A stretch of 64,000 nt of DNA from Dactylorhiza incarnata (taxonomy: Eukaryota > Streptophyta > Magnoliopsida > Asparagales > Orchidaceae), in the NCBI GenBank assembly GCA_033032865.1, contig JAWHQI010000005.1:4798001-4862000 (forward strand). Reading direction: 5' to 3'. The stretch's first letter is position 1, and each line of letters starts with the position of its first letter. The translations under genes were made by a program, and so were the position numbers. Shown here piece after piece: positions 38,129 through 49,088 of the stretch. The notes under the pieces are model-generated. The model had not been told where the DNA came from. It worked only from the letters and a program-made list of their open reading frames with translations, and searched no databases.

Positions 38129-41038
38129 ATGGCTCTTTGCCCTAGAGCTAAGATAGGCGTCGGTTGTGAAGTCGAAAGGTCAGGGTTAATCGCGATTTCA
38201 GACGATGTTCAGAACATGTTCTCCTTGCTAGATGCCGCAGGGCTGTCATTCCTTCTAGAGCACCCTTGTAGAATCTTGTTCAAGGAAGTGGAAGAACTCT
38301 ATATCAATGTAAAGGCTATAAAGGAAGGGAGGATGCTAGTGTCGTTTGTGGAAAATGTAAAGGTAAAGATTTCTCCCAAATCTTTAACCAAGTTTCTTAG
38401 ACTTCCAGTAATTGATTCAGAAGATGAATTAGAAGATGTGGACTGGGACAGAGCAAAGGTATTTTGTGGTTTGGAAAAGGGTGGTAGTGCAATCAGACGA
38501 CAGAAAATGAACCTGGTTGGTGTTTGCCCGGAAAGCCCGCGACCTCCTCTTGCAGGTCAAATTTTTCGGTCTCAGCGGTCTCAGATTCAGTGATCGCCCA
38601 AATCGCCAGCTGTCTCCTCAATCGGATTTTTCTAAGTGCCAAGCGGTCAGGACAGTGCGAGACCGCCAGCTTAAGCGGTCTGATCGTTTTCCTTATTTTT
38701 GCTATTTTCATCTCTCATCCCTGCCCTGGCTCTCCTGTATCCCGGGCAGCCCATAGTTTTCAGTTCTGCCCGTTTGGGCAGCTCCCTCGTCTATAAATAG
38801 AGGGGTAGGGGTACCAGAAAAAGGACTTTTGCTCTGAGGCTCCAGCTTACAACCTGTGTAAGCGGTCTCACTTTTTCGTGATCGCCATTTCATGATCGTT
38901 TTCTCTTTTTTCCAGCATCTTCTGTCTTAGTAACCTGCACTTCGCAGCCTTCTCCCATCCCTCTTAGTGTGTGAATTTTGGAGGTGCCATTTTTGTTGCC
39001 AACAGTTGAGAAATTGCTTGTAGACATTGTGTCTAAAGTAATTATGTGCAAGACAGGCATCCAAGGCCATGTCTCTGAGAATATCTTTTGTTTGATCACC
39101 TCTATAGTCTGTGGAAAGAAGTGTGATTGGGCTAATCGACTCTTCTTGTCCATTAAAGCAAGTATCCTTGCTCCCAACTATGCAAGGATATTGTCTTTAT
39201 TTCTAAATCAGCTAAACCCTCAAGTTTTCAACATGACTAAAGGAGCAATGCTTCATCACTTAAAGAAGCTTAATGTGGTAACAATTCAAAGATGGGATAT
39301 CAGAATAGTAAAGCCAGGCCAAGAAAGCTCAAGTGGTCAGGGGGAGCATCAACTTCAGGCTGATGAGCCCTCAAGGGTTGTTCCACAAGTTCCCTCTCCA
39401 AGAAGGACTTCAGCTCCAGCTTCTCCCTCTGATACACCTCTTCAAGGAAGTGTTGTGACACCTCCTCCTCCTCCTCCAGTTGGCTCAGTTCCTCCAGTTG
39501 CTTCAGTTCCTCTAGGTGATGCAATTCCAACTCCTCCTTCTTCCCCAGTTGAAACAGCGACACAGGCAGATACCATTCCATCTTCAAAGAGATTCTATAC
39601 AAGAAGAACTCATCCAAAATCCCCAAGCTGTGCAGTTCCATCTCCTCCTCTTCCAGCAAGTTCTCTTCATCAAGAGGATGCAGTTCCTCCTCCTCCTTCT
39701 GAAGATGTTAACAAGGCAATTGATGATGTTCTCACTGATTTACAGCATCAAGATGGTGAAAGACTCAGCCCTAGTGGGCAAGGAGGTGGGTCTGGAGCAG
39801 ATTTTGACTTCTGCAATGAAGGAGATGACATCTCTGTTCATGGTTCATCTCCTTCCCCAGCAAACATTGAGGGGGAGCAAGGCTTAATGGACACTGACAA
39901 GGATGCTCAACCGGAGCTAGTTGGTGATATTCATAATCAGCCTCAAGTATTTTCTCCTGTGAAGGTAAGTTCTGTCATTCCTGAAGAATTTCCTGAGGAA
40001 CCTCAGCCTCATCCTCTTCCTCAGTATTCAGATGACTTTCTTCTGGGAAAGATTGAAAGATTAATTCTTCAGCAGAGTGCTAAGATAGATTATTCCTTCA
40101 GAGAAGTTCATGCCAGAATAACTGATGTTGAAAAGGACGTCAACAGAAAGTTTGCTGAGCTTAAGTCAAGTTCTGATAAGCTCAGAGAAGAGATGATTCA
40201 GGGTGGAAAGGCAATGGAACACACCTTTAAGGGTGTAGTTACTGCCTTGGATGAGATAGTTCAAGTAAGAAAGAAGCAAGCTGATCAGGATGAAAAAGCT
40301 GATGAGATAGCTTTCAAAATCATTGATGAAGTTGGTCAGTTCAAGGAGTCTGTCATTCAAACCCTATCTGTAGAAGTCAGAAAGGGGGAGGATAAAGTGG
40401 CAGAGCTCTTGGAATCTCAAGCATCTCAGCTTCATCAGGCTGTTAGTGTTCAGCTTGAGCAGTTGAATACTGGTGTTCAAAGGCAGGTTGCTGATGTAAA
40501 TTCTTACACTTTCAAAACTGCAGTATGGCTGCATCATGAGATCTTACCAGGAATAGACCTTGAAGATGATCAGCCTCCTTCTCAGTTTCCTTCTCAGTTT
40601 CCTCCTCAGTTTTCTCCAAGGCCAGATGACCAGTTTCAGCATGCTTCTGATCATTCAGAAGGTCCTTCTGCATAGAAGACTTCCAGGAAGAGAAAGTATG
40701 GTGAGGGTCCCTCAGCTAGAAGATCCACTCCAGCATCCAGCTCTGCTGCTTCTGGCAAAACTGTTGTAAAAGAAGTACTTCCTGAGCTGTGGAGTCCAAC
40801 TTCTAGGATAATTATTCTTGACTCCCTCAAACTTGTTGAAGATGGTGGTGTGCCAGTGTCTGAGATTTACAGTGCAGCTGAGTGGAAGAAATATGTGACT
40901 AGTTGTACAAAGAGAAGGATTCATTACAGGACCCATGGTAATAACAATCCATCAGCCCCAGAAGCTCCTCTTAAGTATCACCCAAAGCCTTATGCCTATT
41001 TCAGTAGACAAGAACAGAAGAAGAAAGACAGATTTTGA
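38129..41038 (+). pseudogene. ORF3 of element C: coiled-coil protein, interrupted by a solo LTR and one stop codon
   Basis: The ATG at 38129 (MALCPRAK) matches the B start; an upstream in-frame ATG lies at 38012. The N-terminal domain (LEHPCRIL, LTKFLRLP) is cut at 38520 by the solo LTR and resumes at 39005 (VEKLLVDIVSKVIM, NYARILSLFLNQL) in the same frame. A Pro-rich linker replaces B's acidic one. The coiled-coil region follows, then a TAG at 40673-40675. Beyond it the same frame still encodes the conserved end (ELWSPTSR, KRRIHYR, YHPKPYAYFSRQ) to 41038. No membrane segment is visible. Three GGGGGAG tracts lie inside. Confidence 0.82.
38521..39004 (+). repeat. Solo LTR (484 bp) inside ORF3 of element C
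   Basis: The insert begins TGTTTGCC and ends GCCAACA, with flanks GTTGG (38516-38520) and GTTGA (39005-39009), a 4-of-5 TSD match. It contains TATAAATA at 38792 and GCGGTCT repeats, including the dyad AGACCGC/GCGGTCT at 38660-38681. It carries no internal region, so it is probably the product of LTR-LTR recombination. I do not recognise its family. Confidence 0.75.
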
Positions 41039-41247
41039 AGCAAGTTGTTGAATCATTTTACTTTTTGATATTTCTGATTGTATGGATATTAAGTCATCCT
41101 TGAACAATATAAATCTTAAATATAGTTTTTGATTCCATTGCTTATTCTGTTTTTATGCTTTCTCTTATATGTTGTGGCATATCTGTTTTATCTTGTTACA
41201 ATTCATCTTAGTCTTTAGGGTTCTGACTTCTACAAATAGGGGGAGAT
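41039..41247 (+). other. 3' tail and polypurine tract of element C
   Basis: An AT-rich tail ends in AAATAGGGGGAGAT, the same polypurine tract as in B, directly before the 3' LTR. Confidence 0.85.
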
Positions 41248-42720
41248 TGTTGGGAATTGTGTCCACAATTACCTTGATTTGAAGAAGTCCCCTTTAAACT
41301 AAGTTGAATTGAGTTTGTATTTGATATTGCTTTCTAGTATGGTGCTTGCAGGTTTTCAAATGAGTAAGTACAAACCAGTGTCAGGTTTCAATGGGTCACC
41401 AAACACAGGCCCATGCAATGTAATTCCTCATTATATGGTTCAAGGTGTTGACTCATGCGAAATCTCTCTATTGGGATGTACTTTTGATTCAAGCACTAAG
41501 GAAGAGCTAGGAGGAAGCTGATGCTGTTGGATGAGTTGAAGAAAAGAATTATTCCAAGTGTTCTAGGAATGTTTCGAGAGCCTAAGTCCTTTTCTCAAGA
41601 AGTCAACTTCAGTTCTCGAGAACTATGAAGTATGTCTCGAGAGGTCCAAGTTCTCTCTCGAGAGGTTAAGTCAGTTTCTCGAGAACTTCCTTCTATATCT
41701 CGAGAAATCCATTGATTTTCTCTTTTCTCCAAGATTTTCTGATCTAAGTCATTTCTCGAGAAATCACCATTTCTCGAGAACTCTCCTTCTTAGTTCTGAA
41801 ATCCTTTTTCTCGGTTGGTCCAGATTATTTCTCGAGAAGTGATCTCCTATTTCTCGAGAAGTCAGTCTATTCTGATTTTTCCGTTAACTGTTCTAACGGG
41901 ACTCTGTTTCCGATTAACGGCTTGTTTCGATTCGTTTAAGGTCTTTTCATGGGCGTTTATCCTTTTCCTATATAAGGCCCTGCTCCTAATGATTAAATAA
42001 TAACTCCATATAATTCCAATCGCATTTTTAACCTAATCGTCGCTTCAAGAATCGCGATATTGCCGTGCCGCCTCCTGCAAGTGTCAGAGATCTATTTGGT
42101 GTTCGTAATCGTTCATCTCCGACTAAAGTGAAGGATCGATTGATCAATATCTCATCATTGATAAGTTCTATTGGATCATTCGATCAAAGGAAGGTCAGGT
42201 CTGAAATCCTTTTGTTCTTCCTCAATTTTCTCAAGGCAAGGTTCTTCAAGTATCAAGAAGGAAGAAGTTTTCAAGGAAGACAATCAGATCTGAATTACTG
42301 TTGGTATTTTGTATCATTACCTTATTATTTTGAGTTGTAGGGGATGGTTTTCTCCGAGTTGTAGGAGAGGTTGTTCTCCAAGGTGTAAGAGAGGTTTTCT
42401 CCGAGTTGTAGGAGAGGTTGTTCTCCGAGGTGTAAGAGAGGTTTTCTCTCCGAGATTGTAGGAGTTTTGACTCCGAGTTTGTAGGATCTTTCTTGATCCG
42501 AGATTTAGTGAAGTAGTCAAGTCTAGCTGTGGTGCTAGATTGGCGAGGCCGGCAAGTGGAGTACCCAAGAACGGGGAACCACTATAAATATCTGCGCCAT
42601 CTGTGTTTGTGATTTGCATGCTGTGTGTTTATTTTTTTACAGTAATTTTATTCCGCAAAAGACGCAGTTATCACCTATTCACCCCCTCTAGGTGATTTAT
42701 GTTAGCAACTAGATACTTCA
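41248..42720 (+). repeat. 3' LTR of element C
   Basis: It is 1473 bp and retains the segment lost from the 5' LTR. It ends ACTTCA at 42720. The minus-strand reading frame that appears to enter it from 42721 belongs to element E and is cut there. Confidence 0.93.
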
Positions 42721-43763
42721 TAATCCTCACTCAACTCACCAAAACTATCTTTCCCCAGCAAGGTATCATCTCCAGGGAGGCAGCAGGAGGAGAAGGCAAT
42801 GAATGGGGCTTCCTCTATGGAGGAGGGATCAACCTCCTCACAAGAGAGGATACAATCATCATTGACTTGAGCAAAATGCTCCAAGTCCTCCTGAAGTACC
42901 TGTGAAGACTCAACCCACACATGCTCAGATGAAGAAGAGGGGTCAAGGAATAAAGAAGAGGAAGAACTTAAATAAAAATCAATCGGGGGAGTGGTCCCGG
43001 TCTCACTCCCAGCAGGATCCAAGGATAGATCTATATCATTATCATAAGTATCATAGCGAGGGGAATCCAAGAACTCAAGGGCCTCGGTGGTGAGTTGGAC
43101 CTCCTCGTCCCATGAGGAAGTGCAAACCTCCTCATCAGAGAGAGTATCCTCCTCATCCCACCGAGGTGCACCATCGTGTTCAAAGTATTCATTCTCCCCT
43201 TCGGGGAAAACAAACTCCTCATCCCACTTTAGAGCATCCTCTGAGTCAGAAGCATCACCCCACTCCTTCACTTCGATAGGATCATAAAGAGTGTGTGTAG
43301 AAAAATCTTGCAAAGAAACTGGAGGAACAAAAAGATTTGGTTCCTCCGCAAAAAGATCTGCTAATGCCTCCCCGATGGAAAGAATACTTTCCTCATCCCA
43401 CTCAGGTGCATCCATAAGTTCGAAATCCTCTCCTTGTTGGCCAACAGATGAGTGATCATCATCACTAGGAGTGAAGCCATAAACAGGGAGAGAAGAACCG
43501 ATGCGAGAATTAAGCTCAAGGGGTGAGTAGGCAATTGCCTCCACGGGTAAAGAATGAGTGGTAGGGACAATGTTGTCATGAGTGGAGGAGCCACAGTTAG
43601 GATTGAAAAGACTAGGACAGTCCTTCAATTCATGACCCTCTCCTCGACACAACAAGCAAACAACATTCCTACACTGCCTAGCATTTAACTCCTTCATTTG
43701 GTCTATATAATAAACCATCTTGTCGTAAGTGCTAGGAGAAATATCCCATGACGATATTTTCAA
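42721..43763 (-). pseudogene. Gag-like protein of element E with one zinc knuckle and WDEE repeats (split by element C)
   Basis: On the minus strand an ATG at 43763 (MKISSWDISPS) opens about 347 codons up to C's insertion. The frame then continues on the other side of C (30546 to 30382) for about 55 codons to a stop, so the intact protein would have been about 400 residues. It has a CCHC knuckle CLLCRGEGHELKDC near residues 37-50. A long acidic part follows with four related segments: APEWDEESILS, ALKWDEEFVFP, APRWDEEDTLS and SSWDEEVQ. No protease, integrase or polymerase is present. A Gag remnant that became the element's only protein is likely; its function is unknown. Confidence 0.65.
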
Positions 43764-44012
43764 TAATTAAAGCAGATAAAACGAAATTGAAATTCTTTGC
43801 AAGGAAATTTACACAGACTGATAAAACTATTTGGATTAAACTTGCCTAAAACTTAAAAACAGAAGAGGAAGAAATAATAACAAACACTATATAATTAAAA
43901 AGCAAACAAAAATAATAAAGCGGCTATATACACTGGAAGAACTACTATCTCTTGTCTCTCCCTCTCAAGAAAACTCACACGACTGTGTTCCCCGGCAACG
44001 ACGCCAAAAACT
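43764..44012 (-). other. Leader and PBS of element E
   Basis: The minus-strand sequence TGGCGTCGTTGCCGGGG (43990-44006) lies just inside the 5' LTR as its primer-binding site. The rest is an AT-rich leader with no visible gene. Confidence 0.7.
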
Positions 44013-45561
44013 TGATGCGCAAATCTTAGCACACCGCTATAGGCGGTAGCAAGACTGCGACATGAAACGGCAGTGTACCGATCGTTCAAGTAATAATATG
44101 AGGAAGTAAATCCCCAAGTATCGAATCTCTCAAGGAACACGATAAGGTGGAGTTTACTATTGAGGCAGGACTTGAGATAGAAGTCCTTTAGTCGGATGGG
44201 TGCGAAAGTGGGTGATTTGGTTTGTGGAAAATAAAGAAAAACAACTATAACTACTCCTATGCAATGCCTCTATGCAATGCTTCGCTAGGTGGGATGGAGA
44301 CTAGGCAGGCCTTGAGTGCGCTGCTTCGAAAGGGTGGATGGACGAGTAGGCAAACGGAATCGAACTGTGCAGGCCTTGAGCGCGCTGCTTCGAAAGGCGA
44401 ATGGATTACACAGGCCACTGTGCCACACTTCACTAGGCAGATGCACGAGAAGGCTTACAGATGGAATGGTTTGCACCGGCGGGGTCGAGGTGGATTACAC
44501 GGGCCGCTATGCCACGCTTCACTAGGCGGATGGAAGAGTAGTCTTACGGAATGAGGGTCGCAAGCACCTCGTCAACAAGCACACCACTAGCAATTGCTAG
44601 TACGGCACACGAACATGACGTCGGGATGGAGGATGGAATGGGGCGCACCTCATACACACATATGAACAAGATAATTTCAATAAAATGAAATAAGCATTAG
44701 ACAACATGGTTCATAATGTACATCATCAAAAGATAGAGGAATAAAGCTTATACAACCATCAACATAAAGAAGGAGAAAGTAAGGAATCGACCCAATCCGA
44801 AGCCTTGTCGAAGATTCACGGTTGGAATCGCTGGGTTGTCAATCCGCATCCAAGCTCGGTCCTCAACTGCGTCTGGGGTAGAGAAGGCTGTCACTACCTT
44901 CCAATGACCCGTCTTCTTCGTGTCACGATCCGGCCACAAGACCAAAGCTTCCTTCTCCTTGGATGATGATGGATGTAGGGATAGATCCCTCTCCTTGAAG
45001 CTTGAGGATGATGGAGGAGGCCTAGAACGAAAAAACGCAAAAAAAACGGCGCTCAAAAAGACCTAGAAACGAAGTCGATCTGGCTGTTTTCGCGGAGCAG
45101 CTATTTATAGACAGGTGCAGAATTTTGTTCATTCACGACCAAACGCACGACCGTGCGTAAAAATGCACGACCAAATTCAGAATGCTGTTTTTGGGCCGCA
45201 AATGAACGCACGATCGCAGCCGACCGTGCGTAAAGAAAACACACGACCGTGCGATTCATGCAGACATGAAAACTGGGCATAATTGATGATCTACCCACCT
45301 GCACAACACCAAACATCAATCATACAGCTGGGAATACCCTTCCAGCTCAATCCAAATACATAAAAAAGGGTTGGGGAGCACCGTGTGCTTACCCCCAACA
45401 ACATAGCGCGCAATTGCACACCAAAATGGGCCCAAAGAGTGCACTTTGTGAAGAAATGTGTCCAAGTGAAGTTTAAGCGATAATGAACTAAAAGTGAAGT
45501 GCAAATGCATGAAAACTAGCCCAGATGAGTTCAAATATGTGTATATAAATGGGACTCATCA
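44013..45561 (-). repeat. 5' LTR of element E
   Basis: The 1549-bp partner of 24232-28647 has CGCACG/CGTGCG dyads at about 45141-45263 and TCTATAAAT on the minus strand at 45103-45111. ORFs in it differ from those in the other LTR and are not genes. Confidence 0.9.
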
Positions 45562-46037
45562 TTCATCAAGTGAGGAAGAGCGTACTTTGATGCCATCTAA
45601 AGTCTTCCTTGAAAAAGGTTGATGATAAGGGTGGTTATTGGGTATGTTACGATTCATTTGGGTGTTTGTGTGTGGACAGATATGAGATTTGTCCTCCTTT
45701 ATGACAAGAGTTACATCCACGGGCCCCCTTGATGGAATGAGACCGAGAAATGCATGGCCATGCTAGGTTGAGCCAATATATGATATTGAGCTTACCACTT
45801 TCTTAAGGCCTATTCTAGATCAGAAAACTAGGATTGAACAATTATGAGGGTGACACGGTCCATGCCTCTAGTTCTATCCGGATGTAAGGGACAAAGGAAC
45901 AAGACAATGCTGATATATTGGTTAAGACAGGCTTATTGAGTTATGAACTCTTATTGCTTGGGTAGCAATGATGCATTGCTAGATGCTGCTCATTGTTTGT
46001 GAGACTTTCGGTGATACTTTGTGATCAAGTGGGAGAT
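45562..46037 (+). other. 3' untranslated tail of D, second part
   Basis: The tail resumes after the TSD TTCAT with sequence homologous to 15650-16120 of A, and ends in the polypurine tract AAGTGGGAGAT (about 46027-46037). Confidence 0.85.
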
Positions 46038-47100
46038 TGTTGGAGTTTCTGAGGTGATCTCAAAGCAATCAACATTTAGTCTTACTGCCAACGCAATATG
46101 AGCCTATAGGGTCGCACATAAAAGCATTTGGAGAAGTTAGAGAAAGGATTGTGTTGGCCTTACTCATATTGGATATGAGTGGAGGACCAATCCCATGACT
46201 GCTTGGCATTAACTTGAGAATGTCTCAACGGGAAATCGTTTAAGGGGTTTAAACGAATGGATTAACCGAACTGTGTCAAATTCGGCTAAAGGGTTTAACC
46301 GAATTATGTTGATTCGACTAATGGAATTCGGCGATATTGATTCGGCTAAAGTGTTTAGCCGAACTGTAACAAATTCGACTAAAGGGTTTAGCCGAAATGT
46401 GTTAGTTCGACGGGTTTTGACGAAATCATATAACCGAATTAATATAGTCGAATCGGCTATAGCATATAGACGAATTCGGTTATTGTATATGGTCGAATTT
46501 GGTTATATTGTTTAGTCGAATTGTCGAATTTGGCGAATGTGTAAATATATACAGAAATGTTTTGTTTTTTCCTCTGGTCTGCGGATAGCCTGTTTTATAC
46601 CTTGCGTATAAAAGGAACGCGATTAGGTCTTCGGAAGATATGAGATAGACCAAACCATTTGCGATTGAAGAGGAGAACAACCGTCCGGAAAAGTTCCGCA
46701 AGAAAGGGTTCTCATTCTTCCCGTCCGCCGAGATCCGCCGCCGACGGTCGCCGCCTCCCCTGTCTCAGACCTAGCAGTCCGTGGGGACGCTGAGAGATTC
46801 CTACTCTGACCCATTCCTTGTTCGATAAGGCTTTGGGGTTCTCTATCGTTCGTGTGGATCGCTGTAGAGGAGCCGATACATTTCGGTTCTTGGAACTCAG
46901 ATTTAGTCTACCGGATTTCTTCTTGGAGCACCTTGGTTGAGTATTGACTCAATCCCGCGAAGGTATATTGCTTTGGCTTTCCTTATCTTTTGATTCATGA
47001 GATCCGCAAGATCCTTACTCTTTGGGTTGTTCTAGTTTTCTTCCGCTGCGCACATTTGATGTGTTCATACTATTGTGAATGGTACTTAGAAAACCCAACA
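46038..47100 (+). repeat. 3' LTR of element D
   Basis: The LTR is 1063 bp, starts TGTTGGAG and ends ACCCAACA, and is followed by the TSD CTGAC. It keeps the segment of about 58 bp missing in the 5' LTR. Confidence 0.92.
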
Positions 47101-47845
47101 CTGACTGGGGTCCATTCCGACTTCATATGCTCAAATTATAAAAATGGCGTTATCGTGACGCTCTTCGACACTCAAAATGGTTATTTTCTCCAAATGACCT
47201 CAGATTGGAATGGAACGAGGTCTGCTGCACTCGTATTGATTATACAAGTCTAACGTAAGCGATAGAAGCCGATTCAGAGTACGTATGGTCACTATACCAA
47301 AACAACGTCCTTGTGATGCACTATGACACTCAAAATGGTCAATTTCTCCAAATGACCTCATATTGGAATGGAATGAGTTTCGTTGCACTTGTATTGAGTA
47401 TACGAGTCTAACACAACTAATGGAAGTTGATTCAGAGTACGTATGGTCATTATACCAAAACAGTGTCATCGTGACACGCTACGACACTCAAAATGGTCGT
47501 TTTCTTCAAATGACCTCAGATTGGAATAGAACGAGTTCCATTGCACTCGCATTGAGTATATGAGTCTAACGCAGCTGACGGAATTTGATTCGGAGTACGT
47601 ATTATCACTATACCAAAACAACATCGTCGTGACGCGCCACACTCAAGATGGTCGTTTTCTCCAAATGACATTGGATTAGAATTAAACGAGTTCCGTTGCA
47701 CTCGTATTAAGTATACGAGTCTAACGCAACTGATGGAAGTTGATTCAGAGTATGTATGATCACTATACCAAAACGGCGTCGTTGTGACGCGCTACGACAC
47801 TCAAAATGGTCATTTTCTCCAAATGACCTCAAATTGGAATGGAAC
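47101..47845 (+). repeat. Satellite-like tandem repeat, 158-bp period
   Basis: The landmark CTCAAAATGG recurs at 47171, 47329, 47487, 47642 and 47800, giving spacings of 158, 158, 155 and 158. Each unit also carries TTGCACTCGTATTGA, CGAGTCTAACGCAACTGA and GTATGGTCACTATACCAAAAC. The array is split from its left part by D and from its right part by F. ORFs on the minus strand are repeat artefacts, since 158 is not a multiple of three. The family is not identified. Confidence 0.88.
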
Positions 47846-47993
47846 TGTTGGAGCTTGTGTTCCACATCTCTTAGTTTGAGAATAACAAATCTCACTATGT
47901 ATTTGATCTTGCTTGTGTTTATAGTGTGCAAGTACTATAGTTAAATAACCCTATGAACAATATGCTGATTAATAATGATTCTCTGAAAAGAGA

Positions 47994-48288
47994 GTTAACG
48001 CCCCATGTTACGTAGCTAACGCCCAGCGTTAGTGGCTAACGCCCTACGTTAGTAGTTAACGCTCCGCGTTAATTTCCGTCGAGAAGGAATCCGTCGAGAT
48101 GAAATGCCGTCGAGAAGGAGTCCATCGAGAAGCCAGAGACAACGCCAACGTTGACTCTTAATGCCCGCGTTGAGTCCACAAATCTTCCACGATCCCGACT
48201 GTTGCACGATCTCAGCCACGACGGTGCACGTTCACTAACGCTGGCGTTAACAATTACCGCCACGCGTTAGATCCCGTGTCTATTTAAA
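47994..48288 (+). promoter_or_regulatory. LTR promoter of F: TAACGC/GCGTTA dyads
   Basis: Alternating TAACGC and GCGTTA half-sites form dyads such as CTAACGC-CCA-GCGTTAG near 48020, extending to about 48270. A TATTTAAA box lies at 48281. The 3' LTR repeats this at about 55023-55317. Confidence 0.65.
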
Positions 48289-49019
48289 GACCTGATTTCG
48301 TTGCTCAAAGTTACATGCATCCAAGCCTTCATTCCAGACTTTTGAGAGAGCATTTCATCTCAAATTCTGAAGAGTACTCCCATTACCACCAATGAAGAAT
48401 AAGAGTGAGAAGGAGATTTAAACCGCAAATTTGAAGAAGGACGCTCGCTTCAAATCTGACGTGGTCATTGCGTATCTTCAACATTTCCTTTAGCACTCTT
48501 CAATATAGGGAGTCTTTTGTTTTGATTTTAATTTTATCTTTTCATATTTTCTTGTAACGGTAGTGAAATCGCCGCCTTGCGTGTGGCGACTAGGCCGGGT
48601 TCAGTTTAGGGGGAAATTCACCGCATTGTGCATGGCGACTAGGTCTAGGGTAGATCTAGAGGGTGGCTAGAGGCCTTATCTGGGGATAGATAGGCTATAG
48701 CCAACTGGTCCTTGGGAGAAGGACCGGTGAAGGAACAAAAAAGTGATTTTTATCTTGTCGCCTTTATTTCAAGCGTTATTGAAATTATATGTTTGTAATC
48801 ATCTTCTTGAAATATATAATATTCATTTTTATCTCTGATTGTCTGAAAGTGTATTTCATTTAAGATTGTGCAAGTAAAATCACTTTGAATATTTCTGCAA
48901 AAATATTTTTTGGAGAGAAAACGCCTGACGTTAACTATCTAACGCCAGGCGTTAGCGACAGAACCAAAAAGATTTTCTGTTATTTTAAAATCTGTCAGTT
49001 TATCTCAAAAATAGTAAAC

Positions 49020-49043
49020 CCCTTATTCACCCCCCTCTAAGGG
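49020..49043 (+). other. U5 stem-loop of element F (covarying stem)
   Basis: Arms CCCTTA/TAAGGG enclose the same loop TTCACCCCCCTC found in B and C. The stem differs from theirs at paired positions, so pairing is kept. Confidence 0.6.
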
Positions 49044-49088
49044 CGCCATCAGATCCAACAGTTGGTATCATAGGGAAGTTATTCCAAA

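Larger units (their letters stand above)
30547..42720 (+). mobile_element. Sirevirus-like LTR retrotransposon C, with a solo LTR inside
   Basis: The 12,174-bp element has TSDs GAATC (30542-30546) and TAATC (42721-42725), with one mismatch. LTRs of 1422 and 1473 bp start TGTTGGG and end CTTCA. It has the same order as B (gag, pol, ORF3) and homologous proteins throughout, but a different palindrome motif. Gag is open; pol and ORF3 each carry lesions. Confidence 0.93.
24232..45561 (-). mobile_element. LTR retrotransposon E on the minus strand, probably non-autonomous Ty3-type
   Basis: Read on the minus strand, the LTRs begin TGATGAGTC and end GCGCATCA; perfect TSDs TTCAT occur at 24227-24231 and 45562-45566. 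The 5' LTR is 44013-45561, followed on the minus strand by TGGCGTCGTTGCCGGGG (43990-44006), a PBS type common in plant Ty3-type elements. Without the nested hAT and C elements the interior is only about 3.2 kb with one gag-like ORF and no pol, so it probably depended on another element. The Ty3 assignment rests on the PBS and a knuckle only. Confidence 0.82.
17656..47100 (+). mobile_element. Ty1/copia element D, degenerate, carrying nested elements E, C and hAT
   Basis: LTRs at 17656-18678 and 46038-47100 are flanked by perfect TSDs CTGAC (17651-17655 and 47101-47105). Internally there is a leader, gag-pol (19780-23736) and a tail split by element E at 24231/45562. Its own length without the inserts is about 8.1 kb. 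It belongs to the same lineage as A but carries many nonsense codons. Confidence 0.93.
47846..49060 (+). repeat. 5' LTR of element F
   Basis: The 1215-bp LTR carries the TAACGC/GCGTTA dyad array, a tandem pair of blocks around GTGGCGACTAGG and CATGGCGACTAGG (48585-48630), a further dyad near its 3' end (48939-48955), and the U5 stem-loop (49020-49043). Confidence 0.93.

Noticed and set aside
38493..38893. Several small ORFs on both strands in the solo LTR
   Set aside because: The region is a TG...CA LTR with promoter features; the frames share no recognisable protein and overlap each other.
39300..39659. Minus-strand Leu/Glu-rich ORF opposite ORF3 of C
   Set aside because: It is the shadow of the Pro- and Ser-rich linker codons on the plus strand.
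42702..42720. Last codons of the minus-strand E ORF
   Set aside because: These bases belong to the 3' LTR of C; the real continuation lies at 30546 and below.
47200..47931. Minus-strand ORFs with FGIVII and RSIPI repeats
   Set aside because: They arise from the 158-bp tandem repeat and break because the period is not a multiple of three.
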